Positions 50,249 to 58,549 of a stretch of DNA of 59,747 bases are shown here, one piece after another. Below the pieces are notes generated by a model. That model was given only the letters and a program-made list of their open reading frames with translations. It did no database searches and had not been told where the DNA came from. The translations under genes and the position numbers were made by a program. Origin of the DNA: Blastocatellia bacterium (lineage in GTDB: Bacteria > Acidobacteriota > Blastocatellia > Pyrinomonadales > Pyrinomonadaceae). Position 1 is the stretch's first letter; every line of letters starts with the position of its first letter. The stretch spans positions 1-59,747 of the forward strand of contig JAEUQI010000007.1 of NCBI GenBank assembly GCA_016789145.1. Reading direction: 5' to 3'.

Positions 50249-51804
50249 CGGGCACCGTCCCCGCGAAACATCGCCGGCAGCGTTAGTAGAATTATCTTGG
50301 CATCGAGCAACAGCGACCAGTTTTCTATGTAATAGATATCGGCCCGCACCATTTCGTCGAAGGTCAGACGATTGCGTCCCGAAACCTGCCAGAGGCCGGT
50401 AATGCCTGGCTTCATGTCAAGACGTTTGCGGTGCCAGAGCTCGTAGAGTTCAACTTCATATGGTATCGGCGGACGCGGGCCGACGATGCTCATCTCGCCG
50501 CGAATCACATTGAGCAACTGCGGCAGCTCGTCGATGCTGGACCTCCTCAGGAAACGCCCGACGCGAGTGATCCTCGGATCGTCTTTCACCTTGCCGAATA
50601 CAGGTTTCTCGTCGTCACCGGCGTTCGCTTCAGATTCGCCCTCGATGTTCTTGTGATATGCCTCGCGATGCAGCGACTCATCTGCGTCGGCTCGCATAGT
50701 ACGAAATTTATAACAAAGAAAATTGCGGCCATCCATACCGACCCGTTGCTGCTTGAACAAGACGTTACCGCGCGAATCAAGCTTGATAGCTATCGCGGCG
50801 ATCAACCAGATCGGCAACGTGATAATAGTGGCGACGATGGCGATGACAAGATCCGACGCACGTTTGAAAAAACGCTGAGCATCGGACAATGGTTCGCGAA
50901 ACAAACGAACCATCGGCAACACGCCGATCTGATCGACGCTGGTTTTCTGCGGCAGAAGATCGAGTATGTTCGGTGCAAAACGAAACTCGACTTTCTGCTT
51001 ACGCCCAAGCTGCATCATCGCGTCGAACAATGTCGAGCTTTCGATCGAGTTGTCAGTAATGATGACCTCGCGAATGCCATGTTCGCGGATGATCGAATCG
51101 AGTTCGGCGACGCTGCCAAGCATCGGCACCGTAAATTCGCCGCCTCCATTCTCGCCGCTGGAAACAACGCCGAAAACTCGATAGCCGAGATGCTTTTCAG
51201 TTTCCAGCTCGGCGACAGTCTGCTCGGCTTCAGCGTTTAGGCCGACGATAATGGTCGGGATCAGGTTGATGCCGCGATTTCGAAATCGTACTTGCAAAAA
51301 CCGCAAGATCCAATGAAAGGCTATGAGTGAAACTAGGGCGAAAGCGAAGTTGAGAAGAAAGACTCCGCGAGAGTACGAGAATTCTTGAAACACGAAAAGA
51401 CCGCGGAACATAAATGCCCAAGCTATCGTCAGCAGCGAAGCAAAGATGACGGCCTTCGCGATCTTTACGGCTTCTTGCATGAACGAGAACGCACCAAAAA
51501 ACCGATACACTCGCATATACATAAGCATCGCGAGCGTTACGACAATTGCGAACAAAAGCACGCTGCCGTATGGAGCGAACTCATTCGACCACGACGCTCC
51601 GTCGAGTATCGGTTTGCCTTCACGGAGCTTGAACGCTCCAATAAACGCTGCGGCCGCTACGAAAGCATCTATGCAAAATACGCCGACGGTGACGAGCGGC
51701 ATTACCCATTCGGGCAGAGCTCGAAAATCCGAGCGAACTTTTGTTTGCGCGAGTTTGCCTGCGGCGTCCATCAGCCTAGATGATACGCGAGAATTGCCGC
51801 GCAT
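50245..51804 (-). CDS. Undecaprenyl-phosphate sugar phosphotransferase (WbaP/exopolysaccharide initiation type)
   Basis: 519 residues. ATG 51804 is used, with ATG 51771 ([10 protein letters not shown]) as an alternative. Four to five N-terminal membrane segments (~35-165) are followed by a CoA-binding-like/NAD-type domain (~175-285; [20 protein letters not shown]). A fifth helix leads to the bacterial sugar transferase domain (~310-519) with [40 protein letters not shown] and [15 protein letters not shown]. It loads the first sugar-phosphate onto undecaprenyl phosphate to start polysaccharide repeat units. It is divergent from two glycosyltransferase genes. Confidence 0.93.
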   Translation of the reverse strand: MRGNSRVSSRLMDAAGKLAQTKVRSDFRALPEWVMPLVTVGVFCIDAFVAAAAFIGAFKLREGKPILDGASWSNEFAPYGSVLLFAIVVTLAMLMYMRVYRFFGAFSFMQEAVKIAKAVIFASLLTIAWAFMFRGLFVFQEFSYSRGVFLLNFAFALVSLIAFHWILRFLQVRFRNRGINLIPTIIVGLNAEAEQTVAELETEKHLGYRVFGVVSSGENGGGEFTVPMLGSVAELDSIIREHGIREVIITDNSIESSTLFDAMMQLGRKQKVEFRFAPNILDLLPQKTSVDQIGVLPMVRLFREPLSDAQRFFKRASDLVIAIVATIITLPIWLIAAIAIKLDSRGNVLFKQQRVGMDGRNFLCYKFRTMRADADESLHREAYHKNIEGESEANAGDDEKPVFGKVKDDPRITRVGRFLRRSSIDELPQLLNVIRGEMSIVGPRPPIPYEVELYELWHRKRLDMKPGITGLWQVSGRNRLTFDEMVRADIYYIENWSLLLDAKIILLTLPAMFRGDGAR

Positions 51805-51857
51805 ACATAGGCGCCGACTGACAATCGCTCACGGTTGCGATATTCTTTTCGCTTGCA

Positions 51858-52925
51858 ATGAAGATCGTAATAACAGCACCGAGCCTCGACGAACACAAAA
51901 ATGTCAGCGGCATTTCTACCATCGTCCGACAGATAATCGAGCACGGTAGCCACGATTTCGTGCATTTCAAAGCCGGCCGCGAAGACGGCGAGGCGGCGAC
52001 CGCCCTTTGGCTCGCCAAGCAAGCTACGCTACCCGTAAGCTTTAGTGCGAAATTGGTGAGCGAGAAAGCCGATCTTGTCCACATAAATACAGCTCTAACG
52101 GACCTGTCGATCTGGCGCGATCTGGCGCTTTCAAAAGCCGCGAAACTTGCCGGAAAGCCGATCGTTCTCGCTCTGCACGGCGGCAAGTATCTTGTGAATC
52201 CGATCGAGAATTCACGAGTCGCGGCGGCTGTTGAGAGTATGCTTCGATCGGCAAAGATCGTCGTGGTTTATAGCGAGTTCGAACGCCAAGCCGTCGATGA
52301 ACGCTGGAAAGGCCTCGACATTCGCGTCTTGGCAAATGCAATTCCGTTGCGCGATGAACCGATCGCCGAGCGAAACAACGAGGTTCCGCAGATCATCTTT
52401 TTCGGCAGATTACACGAATCGAAAGGCCTCAGCGAAATGGTCAAAGCGTGTAAACAACTCGCCGACGAGGGCGTCGAATTCAAACTGAATTGCTACGGCG
52501 ATGGGCCGATGAAGGACGTGTTTCTCGCTGATATCAAAGCCGCGATCGGCGATCGATTTTACTACGGCGGCGTGCTCAAGAGCAGCGAGAAATATTCGGT
52601 GCTCGATAAGTCCGACATCTTTTTATTGCCATCGATCTACGGCGAGGGCCTGCCGATGGCGATACTCGAAGCCATGGCCGCCGGCTGCGTAGTCATCGCG
52701 TCCGAAATGGCATCGGTCGCGTCTGTTATAAAGGACGGCGTCAATGGCTACATGGTCGAGCCGCGAAACACCGAACAACTCGTCACTCGTTTGAGAACCA
52801 CGTTGGCCGACGGCAGCAATTGGCAAAATATGCGTGAAGCTGCCGTAGATACTGTGCGAAACGATTTTGCGATCTCTGGTTATATCGAAAAGCTGGAGGC
52901 AATTTACGCCGACGTGACCAAATGA
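51858..52925 (+). CDS. Glycosyltransferase family 4
   Basis: 355 residues with a GT-B fold. The N-terminal acceptor domain starts MKIVITAPSLDEHKNVSGIS, and the C-terminal nucleotide-sugar domain carries IIFFGRLHESKGLSEMVKAC, LPSIYGEGLPMAILEAMAAG (the E-x7-E retaining motif) and VEPRN. It transfers an unknown sugar during surface polysaccharide assembly at the inner membrane. It overlaps the next gene by four bases (ATGA) and is divergent from the initiating transferase, forming one cluster. Confidence 0.92.
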   Translation: MKIVITAPSLDEHKNVSGISTIVRQIIEHGSHDFVHFKAGREDGEAATALWLAKQATLPVSFSAKLVSEKADLVHINTALTDLSIWRDLALSKAAKLAGKPIVLALHGGKYLVNPIENSRVAAAVESMLRSAKIVVVYSEFERQAVDERWKGLDIRVLANAIPLRDEPIAERNNEVPQIIFFGRLHESKGLSEMVKACKQLADEGVEFKLNCYGDGPMKDVFLADIKAAIGDRFYYGGVLKSSEKYSVLDKSDIFLLPSIYGEGLPMAILEAMAAGCVVIASEMASVASVIKDGVNGYMVEPRNTEQLVTRLRTTLADGSNWQNMREAAVDTVRNDFAISGYIEKLEAIYADVTK

Positions 52926-53692
52926 AAAAGAAAATGCACGACCATGATCGCAAACGTGTCCGCGTCGTCAGCCTAAGCGTTGATGTCGTAACGCTCGAAA
53001 GCGTCATCGAACGGTGCGTAAAGCTCTCCGATAAAGGCGGCGGCTACGTCTGCTTTTCCACCGTACACATGGTAATGGAAGGCCATGATGATGCATCATT
53101 CGCAAGGATCGTAAACTCCGCAGATATCGTCGTCCCTGACGGAATGCCACTCGTTTGGGTTCAGAAGCGAACTGGTCGACGAGAGGCAGAACGCGTCCGT
53201 GCCAACGATCTGATGACGGAATTATGCCTGTATGCGGAAGCGAACGGCCGCTCGGTCGGCTTTTACGGAGCGGCTCCCGAAGTGATCGACGACATCAAGA
53301 AACGCATCGAACGCGAGATGCCGAACCTGAAAGTTGCATATGCGTATTCACCGCCATATCGAGCGTTGACCGACGAAGAAGATTCCGAAGTTACCGACGA
53401 GATCAACCGAACAAAGCCCGATTTCCTATTCGTCGGTCTCGGTTGCCCTAAGCAAGAACGCTGGATGAACGCTCATCGCGACAGGCTTTCGACGGTGTCG
53501 CTCGGCGTCGGTGCCTCGTTCGATTTTTTCGCCGGGAACGTCCGCGAATGCCCGCCGTGGATCGGTCGTTTAGGACTCGAATGGCTCTATAGATTGACTC
53601 AAGAACCCAAACGCCTGTGGAGACGCTATCTCATTCTCAATCCTCGATTCATGGCTCTCGCCGCAAAACAACTGATTGGCGGCAGAAAGTAG
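52922..53692 (+). CDS. WecG/TagA/CpsF family glycosyltransferase (GT26)
   Basis: 256 residues. Family motifs include GGGYVCFSTVHMVMEGHDDA, ADIVVPDGMPLVWVQKRTGR, and the C-terminal FLFVGLGCPKQERWMNAHRD followed by GVGASFDFFAGNVRECPPWI and LGLEWLYRLTQEPKRLWRRY. These enzymes add the second sugar (such as N-acetylmannosamine or its uronic acid) to a lipid-linked intermediate. It is translationally coupled to the GT4 gene. No transmembrane helix is present; it is peripheral at the inner membrane. Confidence 0.93.
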   Translation: MKKKMHDHDRKRVRVVSLSVDVVTLESVIERCVKLSDKGGGYVCFSTVHMVMEGHDDASFARIVNSADIVVPDGMPLVWVQKRTGRREAERVRANDLMTELCLYAEANGRSVGFYGAAPEVIDDIKKRIEREMPNLKVAYAYSPPYRALTDEEDSEVTDEINRTKPDFLFVGLGCPKQERWMNAHRDRLSTVSLGVGASFDFFAGNVRECPPWIGRLGLEWLYRLTQEPKRLWRRYLILNPRFMALAAKQLIGGRK

Positions 53693-53700
53693 TTCCTACT

Positions 53701-53786
53701 CTTCTTAGCGTCTTTGCGTCTTCCTTCGCGGCTTAGCGGGAAACGTTGTCCTCTCCCACAAAGAAACCGCAAAGAAAACAGAAGAA
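53701..53786. repeat. Degenerate CTTTGCG-type intergenic inverted repeat
   Basis: The left part (cttagcgtctttgcgtctt, ~53704) and right part (accgcaaagaaaacagaag, ~53766) are imperfect reverse complements. The wording resembles low-complexity intergenic repeats widespread in bacteria. It fills most of the 139-bp gap after the polysaccharide genes; no terminator-like T-run is seen. Confidence 0.45.
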
Positions 53787-53831
53787 TTTTGCTCATTCGC
53801 ACCAAAAGTCGGATAATGTCATTTCGGAACG

Positions 53832-54356
53832 ATGAAACTTTTATCGCAAATCAGGCTATTGCTGCTGTCGATCTGGCTGGGAAGCTCAGTGTTCTTTATC
53901 GGCGTAGCTCAGAGTGCGTTTGCGGTCATCGAGGCACGTGATCTGGCAGGTGCTGTCGTTAATCGCAACCTAATGATCCTCAATATCGGCGGGCTTGCGA
54001 TCGCGGTTTTGCTGCTACTAACATCATTTATCGGCTCGGCTCGTATTGGCAGTTTCTCGGCTTGGTTCGAGCGGTTTTTGCTTATAGTTATAGCGGCGGC
54101 GTGTGCGGTCGGGCAGTTTGTGATCAGTTTTTGGATGGCATCGATACGTTCGCAGATCTCAGGGCCGATCGAGCAAGTAGCGGCAGACGATCCGTTGAAA
54201 ATTCAATTCGACTTATTGCATCAGTGGTCGGTTCGTGTGCTGATGATCGGTATGGCGGCGGCATTGATCGCGTTCTTCGTCATTGCCGCACGCAAATTTA
54301 TCGAGCCGAAACAGACGGCTGAGATTTACGATTTCAAAAAAGAGTTTAAGATATAG
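53832..54356 (+). CDS. DUF4149 (TMEM205-like) membrane protein
   Basis: 174 residues with four predicted membrane segments: IRLLLLSIWLGSSVFFIGVA, LMILNIGGLAIAVLLLLTSF, FLLIVIAAACAVGQFVISFW and RVLMIGMAAALIAFFVIAAR. The WLGSSVFF start and the late HQWSVRV loop with His fit the DUF4149/TMEM205 family of unknown biochemical role. It is followed 6 bp later by the GrdB-like gene, so they are likely co-transcribed. Confidence 0.85.
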   Translation: MKLLSQIRLLLLSIWLGSSVFFIGVAQSAFAVIEARDLAGAVVNRNLMILNIGGLAIAVLLLLTSFIGSARIGSFSAWFERFLLIVIAAACAVGQFVISFWMASIRSQISGPIEQVAADDPLKIQFDLLHQWSVRVLMIGMAAALIAFFVIAARKFIEPKQTAEIYDFKKEFKI

Positions 54357-54362
54357 GTAGTT

Positions 54363-55154
54363 ATGGAGATCATTGAGAACCAAGAAACATTTTCGCGTCG
54401 ATTTTCGGCGTGGTCGCCGAATGAGAATTTGAGCGGCTATTCGTTTGTTGAAAACGTACATGCACCGTTCACGCCCGTTCGCCGTGCATTGCCTATGCTG
54501 AACCTCGCACTGATCTCATCGGCCGGAGCATACATTAACGGCACGGATGCCTTCGATACCGCGTCAAAAGATGGCGATCTTGACTATCGTGAATTCCCGA
54601 TCGAACTCGACGCATCGGATATGTCGTACGCGGCCGTTGGCTACAATAGCAAAGCCGTTACCGAGGATCGCAATTCGCAGATACCGATCGACCGTCTCGT
54701 AGCGTATTCAGAAAATGGTGTGATCGGCAGCCTAAACAATGTGTGGTGGTCGCTCTCGAGCCATATTCCAAACGCTGCTCGCGTCGCCGAAGAGCTCGCA
54801 CCGGCGATGGCCGAGCGTCTGCATCGCTACGAAGTCCAAGCTGCGTTGCTCATTCCGGCATCACGTCTTTGCCACCAAACGCTCGGCATCATCGCCCGCG
54901 TGATCGAAGAAAGCGGCATTCCGACAATGTGCCTGTCCGTCGATCCGTCAATGACCGATAAGGTCCGCCCGCCGCGGACTGCCTACTACAACGGCGAACT
55001 GGGCTCTGTTGCCGGAAAGCCAAACTATCCTGAATATCAGCTCCGCGTTCTCGACGAGGCTCTTCGATGGACCGAAACCTTCGATCAGCCCGGCTCGCGT
55101 AAATTGGCCGTGGATCTCGAAACGGAGACTGAAGCGGCAAGAGGCGAGCGTTAG
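54363..55154 (+). CDS. GrdB-like (glycine/sarcosine/betaine reductase selenoprotein B family) protein without Sec
   Basis: 263 residues. PFTPVRRALPMLNLALISSAGAY and GDLDYREFPIELDASDMSYA match the GrdB/PrdB-like family, as do RLVAYSENGVIGSLNNVWWS and the helical end. True GrdB has a Sec-containing UxxC active site; here the comparable stretch reads PASRLCHQTLG with a single Cys and no in-frame UGA. A reductase role with glycine is therefore unlikely. Non-Sec homologues are common in aerobes and of unknown role. Its last bases overlap the end of a convergent gene (TTAG). Confidence 0.85.
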   Translation: MEIIENQETFSRRFSAWSPNENLSGYSFVENVHAPFTPVRRALPMLNLALISSAGAYINGTDAFDTASKDGDLDYREFPIELDASDMSYAAVGYNSKAVTEDRNSQIPIDRLVAYSENGVIGSLNNVWWSLSSHIPNAARVAEELAPAMAERLHRYEVQAALLIPASRLCHQTLGIIARVIEESGIPTMCLSVDPSMTDKVRPPRTAYYNGELGSVAGKPNYPEYQLRVLDEALRWTETFDQPGSRKLAVDLETETEAARGER

Positions 55155-55672
55155 TTAAACTTTAAGTCGTCGTATTCATCAGGGCTTGGCGGCAACTGTT
55201 CGAAGATTCCTGCAACTTCGATCCCATCTGGATCGAAGTTGCGAAGTTTGACCAAAGCGACAGCCGCCGGAATGCTGAACCCTAAAAGAAGCGGAGCTCC
55301 CCCACTATTGAAAAACAATTGACCATCCGCAAGGAATCGAAACTGAAATCCAACTGCCGAAAACCCGTCAATGATCGTCAGGTGAGGGTAGAGATCAAAT
55401 CCGAAGCTAAACGTGATGCTTACTATCGGTGATATTATCTTCGGCAACTGCAAAAATTGAACGACGATCGAAGCAATACGACCGAATCTGGTTCCCTTCC
55501 AAAGATAAATACCTGCGGTAAGACTTAAGATATAAATCAAAAGAAATAGCGAAATGATTATCAAAGCGTCCAGACGTAAACCACTCATAATCAACATGTA
55601 AGGACAGTACAAGATTCCAACCGCCCCGCCGATCATCTCAAGTACAGCTATACACTTTAACCACTTCGTCAT
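55151..55672 (-). CDS. Multi-pass membrane hypothetical protein
   Basis: 173 residues with about four membrane segments (LEMIGGAVGILYCPYMLIM, ALIIISLFLLIYILSLTAGI, IASIVVQFLQLPKIISPIVS, LLLGFSIPAAVALVKL). An acidic cytoplasmic tail (QLPPSPDEYDDLKFN) ends it. The family is not recognised. It lies 3 bp after the DUF2585 gene on the same strand, so probably one operon. Confidence 0.7.
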   Translation of the reverse strand: MTKWLKCIAVLEMIGGAVGILYCPYMLIMSGLRLDALIIISLFLLIYILSLTAGIYLWKGTRFGRIASIVVQFLQLPKIISPIVSITFSFGFDLYPHLTIIDGFSAVGFQFRFLADGQLFFNSGGAPLLLGFSIPAAVALVKLRNFDPDGIEVAGIFEQLPPSPDEYDDLKFN

Positions 55673-55675
55673 TAC

Positions 55676-56254
55676 CTAGTTTCCTACTTGCCAACTCTTA
55701 ATCGCGTCGATTGGAAATAGCAGCATAATGATATTGATTATGAGGCTGTCCTTGATCGTAAAAATGAGTATTACTTCTGTTGCGACAAAGAAAGCGAGCG
55801 ATTTCCAGAATCGCAAATATCTTGCGATCATGAATCCACACGCGCAGGCGACAATGTCGGCGAGCGAATTGATGATCGAATCACCAAAATAATCGAGCGA
55901 AATGGTTTCTTCGCGGTAGCGGTTGATGATGTAGCTTGAGTTTTCGGCGACTTCCCAAGCGCTTTCGATAAAGATCGCGAGCACAAATCGCCACGCCATC
56001 GGCATTTTCCAAAACACCAGTCCGATCAGCCAAAATTCGAGCACGCCGTGCAAGATGTGCGTAAAAGTGTACGGGTCGAGAATATGCTGCGAATTGTGTG
56101 CCGACCAGATGTTCCATGCCCAAGGCGTATAATCGCCTTGCGGACACCACATTACGCGGCCCTGCCAGTTAAGCAGCACGACCGCGACCACGATGATCGC
56201 GAATATTGCGATCGACTGATATCTGCCGAACAACGGGTCTGTATTTTCGCTCAT
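55676..56254 (-). CDS. DUF2585 (UPF0314) membrane protein
   Basis: 192 residues with four to five membrane helices. The core reads WNIWSAHNSQHILDPYTFTH then ILHGVLEFW and AIFIESAWEVAENSSYIINR, plus DYFGDSIINSLADIVACACG. The combination NSQHxxDPYxFTHxxHG and ESAWExxEN is diagnostic of DUF2585/UPF0314. Conserved His, Glu and Asp inside the membrane suggest an enzyme or metal site, but the function is unknown. Confidence 0.9.
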   Translation of the reverse strand: MSENTDPLFGRYQSIAIFAIIVVAVVLLNWQGRVMWCPQGDYTPWAWNIWSAHNSQHILDPYTFTHILHGVLEFWLIGLVFWKMPMAWRFVLAIFIESAWEVAENSSYIINRYREETISLDYFGDSIINSLADIVACACGFMIARYLRFWKSLAFFVATEVILIFTIKDSLIINIIMLLFPIDAIKSWQVGN

Positions 56255-56320
56255 ATCGGTTGCTTCTGAAGCAAACCATTATTGCACGCGCCTCGCTAAT
56301 CGTCGAAAATCAAGCAGTAG

Positions 56321-57718
56321 ATGAACCGCCAACAAAACATCGACCGAATTCGCATGCGAACCGAGCCGTGGGACGTCGTCGTCATCGGCGGCGGAGCGAC
56401 CGGCGTCGGTTGTGCGTTGGACGCGGCTACTCGTGGGCTTGATGTGTTGCTGGTTGAGCGAAACGACTTCGGTTCGGGCACGTCGAGCCGCTCGACCAAG
56501 CTCGTCCACGGTGGCGTTCGTTATCTAAAACAAGGCGACATCTCACTCGTCCTTGAGGCACTGCGTGAACGCGGTCGATTGCTTGAAAATGCTCCGCATG
56601 TTGTTCATATACAAGAATTTATCGTGCCGTGCTATTCGCTTTGGCAAAAGCTCTTCTACGGCATTGGCCTCAAGGTTTATGACACTTTAGCCGGCAAAAG
56701 CTCGATCGGGCGTTCGCGGATATTATCGATAAACGAAACGATCGAAAGGCTTCCCGGTCTCAAGCAAGACGGTCTCGCAGGTGGTGTATTGTACCTTGAC
56801 GGTCAGTTCGACGACACGCGATTGTTGATCGATATGGCTGTCACTGCGGACAAACACGGAGCCTGCTTGGTCAATTATCTTGGCGTCGAGAGCCTAGCCA
56901 AAGATCCGGATGGGAACTCGATCGTCGAATTGAGAGACTCGATCGATAATGGATCATTCTCAACGTCGGCACGCGTCGTGATCAATGCGACCGGTGCGTT
57001 TTGTGACGCCGTACGGCATATGTCAGATCACTCGGCTAAGCCTGTTGTGACATTTGCACGAGGCTCACACATTGTTTTGTCGAGAGATTTTCTGCCGACG
57101 AACGCAGCGTTGATGATACCGACAACCAGCGACGGCCGCGTGCTGTTCTGCATCCCGTGGCTCGGCCACACGCTCATCGGAACGACGGATGTTCCCTGCG
57201 AAACGGCTGAACTTGGCGAGAGCGTCACCGACGAAGAGATCGATTTTCTACTCGAAACTGCATGTAGTTATTTGGCAGATCAACCGACACGCGATGATAT
57301 CCTCAGCACATTCGCAGGCGTTCGCCCACTCGTAAGCCGTACTGATACAACAAATACGTCAAAACTCTCACGCAGCCACGAGCTATTCATCGACCGCAAC
57401 GGCCTCGTCACCATCACCGGCGGCAAATGGACGACCTACCGCGAAATGGCGGAACAGGCTGTCGACGCCGCGATCAAAGTCGGTGGTCTCAACGCATCGG
57501 AATGCGTAACGAAAACGTTAGCGATCGACGCTCCGCCTGCGTCGAAAGGCGAGCTTTTACATTCGGAAATGCCCTATACGACCGGCGATGTCATGCGGGC
57601 GTTCAACGAAGAAATGGCACAAACAGTCGATGACGTGCTGTCACGCCGGACGCGAATTTCGTTTTTGAATGAATCGATCGCCGATGAACTAAGGACAAAG
57701 GTCAATGAGATGGCATAG
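56321..57718 (+). CDS. glpD: FAD-dependent glycerol-3-phosphate dehydrogenase
   Basis: 465 residues. VVVIGGGATGVGCALDAATR is the FAD-binding fold, and SSRSTKLVHGGVRYLKQGDI is the GlpD signature. GTTDVPCE and the TITGGKWTTYREMA motif complete the FAD and cap contacts. It oxidises glycerol-3-phosphate to dihydroxyacetone phosphate at the inner membrane, feeding quinone. The C-terminal cap is compact and the protein ends soon after DVLSRRTRISFLNES, shorter than the ~500 or more usual residues. Its last 17 bases overlap the end of the convergent haemoglobin gene. It is probably still functional because all FAD motifs are intact. Confidence 0.92.
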   Translation: MNRQQNIDRIRMRTEPWDVVVIGGGATGVGCALDAATRGLDVLLVERNDFGSGTSSRSTKLVHGGVRYLKQGDISLVLEALRERGRLLENAPHVVHIQEFIVPCYSLWQKLFYGIGLKVYDTLAGKSSIGRSRILSINETIERLPGLKQDGLAGGVLYLDGQFDDTRLLIDMAVTADKHGACLVNYLGVESLAKDPDGNSIVELRDSIDNGSFSTSARVVINATGAFCDAVRHMSDHSAKPVVTFARGSHIVLSRDFLPTNAALMIPTTSDGRVLFCIPWLGHTLIGTTDVPCETAELGESVTDEEIDFLLETACSYLADQPTRDDILSTFAGVRPLVSRTDTTNTSKLSRSHELFIDRNGLVTITGGKWTTYREMAEQAVDAAIKVGGLNASECVTKTLAIDAPPASKGELLHSEMPYTTGDVMRAFNEEMAQTVDDVLSRRTRISFLNESIADELRTKVNEMA

Positions 57719-58100
57719 GCTCGCGGCCTATCTGAACTCCGCCGTTCAATCGCTGGTCGAACGCATCGCCGATCGCGGCTCCTCGAGATTTGGCAAGGTT
57801 GGCTAATTCACCTGAAAACAAACCGTCGGTCGTCGCAACGAAGATATTCACCCAACGAACAATGTGCTCGCTCTCTAGCGGCGATCTTTCATGCAGCTTT
57901 TTGTGGATCTCGAATGGATTGTTGAAATAGACAGGCCGTCCCAAAAGCGACTTTTCCCAAAAATCAGTAATGACCGGCAAATGCGCTTTGAGGTCGAGTC
58001 CGTCAAAATGATGGCCGATCAGCTCGTCGACCGTAATGATCTTGTAGAACTCGTCGATCAAATGTTCTATGTCTGCACGGTCTTGAATATCTCGCATCAT
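57702..58100 (-). CDS. Group III truncated haemoglobin
   Basis: 132 residues. The globin pattern includes LIDEFYKIITVDELIGHHFD, HLPVITDFWEKSLLGRPVYF and HERSPLESEHIVRWVNIFVA, where the EHIVRW His is the expected proximal haem ligand and the FWEKSLL segment fits trHb group III. Such globins bind O2 or NO in the cytoplasm and may protect or sense. The start overlaps the sufU stop by one base, so it is in the same operon as sufU and fhs. The 3' end overlaps glpD by 17 bp. Confidence 0.88.
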   Translation of the reverse strand: MMRDIQDRADIEHLIDEFYKIITVDELIGHHFDGLDLKAHLPVITDFWEKSLLGRPVYFNNPFEIHKKLHERSPLESEHIVRWVNIFVATTDGLFSGELANLAKSRGAAIGDAFDQRLNGGVQIGREPMPSH

Positions 58101-58549
58101 TATTCCGTCGAGATCTCAGCTTCGTCGTTCAGAGCAGCGTGGAATGTGTGCCAGCTTAGCGATGCGCATTTTACGCGAGCCGGAAATTCGAGCACGCCGG
58201 CGAACACACGGAGCTTGCCGAGGTGATTGTCTTCGGCTTCAATATCGAGTTCGCCGGTCACCATCTTGTGAAACTCATCGAAAAGCTGCTCGGCCTCTTC
58301 GCGGTTCTTGCCCTTCACAGCCTGCGTCATCATCGACGCAGATGCCTTGGATATCGCGCAGCCTGAGCCCTTGAATGCAACGTCCGAGACGACGTCGTTG
58401 TCCATTTTCAAATACACTCTCAGAGCATCGCCGCACAGCGGATTGCGTCCGTCCGCGGTCTTGTCCGCGTCTTCGATATCGCGAAAATTTCGCGGGTTCT
58501 TGTTGTGTTCCAAGATCGTGTCTTGGTAAAGTTCGTTCAATTCCGACAT
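58100..58549 (-). CDS. sufU: SufU-type iron-sulphur cluster scaffold / zinc sulphurtransferase partner
   Basis: 149 residues. YQDTILEHNKNPRNFRDIED, GRNPLCGD, FKGSGCAISKASASMMT and the C-terminal RVKCASLSWHTFHAAL carry the three Cys and the Asp that bind zinc or a cluster in SufU/IscU proteins. The ~20-residue insertion before the last Cys (EAEDNHLGKLRVFAGVLEF) marks SufU rather than IscU. It receives sulphur from SufS, which is not in this window. Its start lies directly after the fhs stop with no gap, and the haemoglobin gene overlaps its stop. Confidence 0.93.
   Translation of the reverse strand: MSELNELYQDTILEHNKNPRNFRDIEDADKTADGRNPLCGDALRVYLKMDNDVVSDVAFKGSGCAISKASASMMTQAVKGKNREEAEQLFDEFHKMVTGELDIEAEDNHLGKLRVFAGVLEFPARVKCASLSWHTFHAALNDEAEISTE

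Noticed and set aside
50431..51240. 269-residue plus-strand frame
   Set aside because: Antisense shadow of the polysaccharide-initiating transferase gene.
54363..55154. Selenoprotein annotation of the GrdB-like gene
   Set aside because: No in-frame UGA and no GrdA/GrdC partner in the window, so Sec insertion is not supported.
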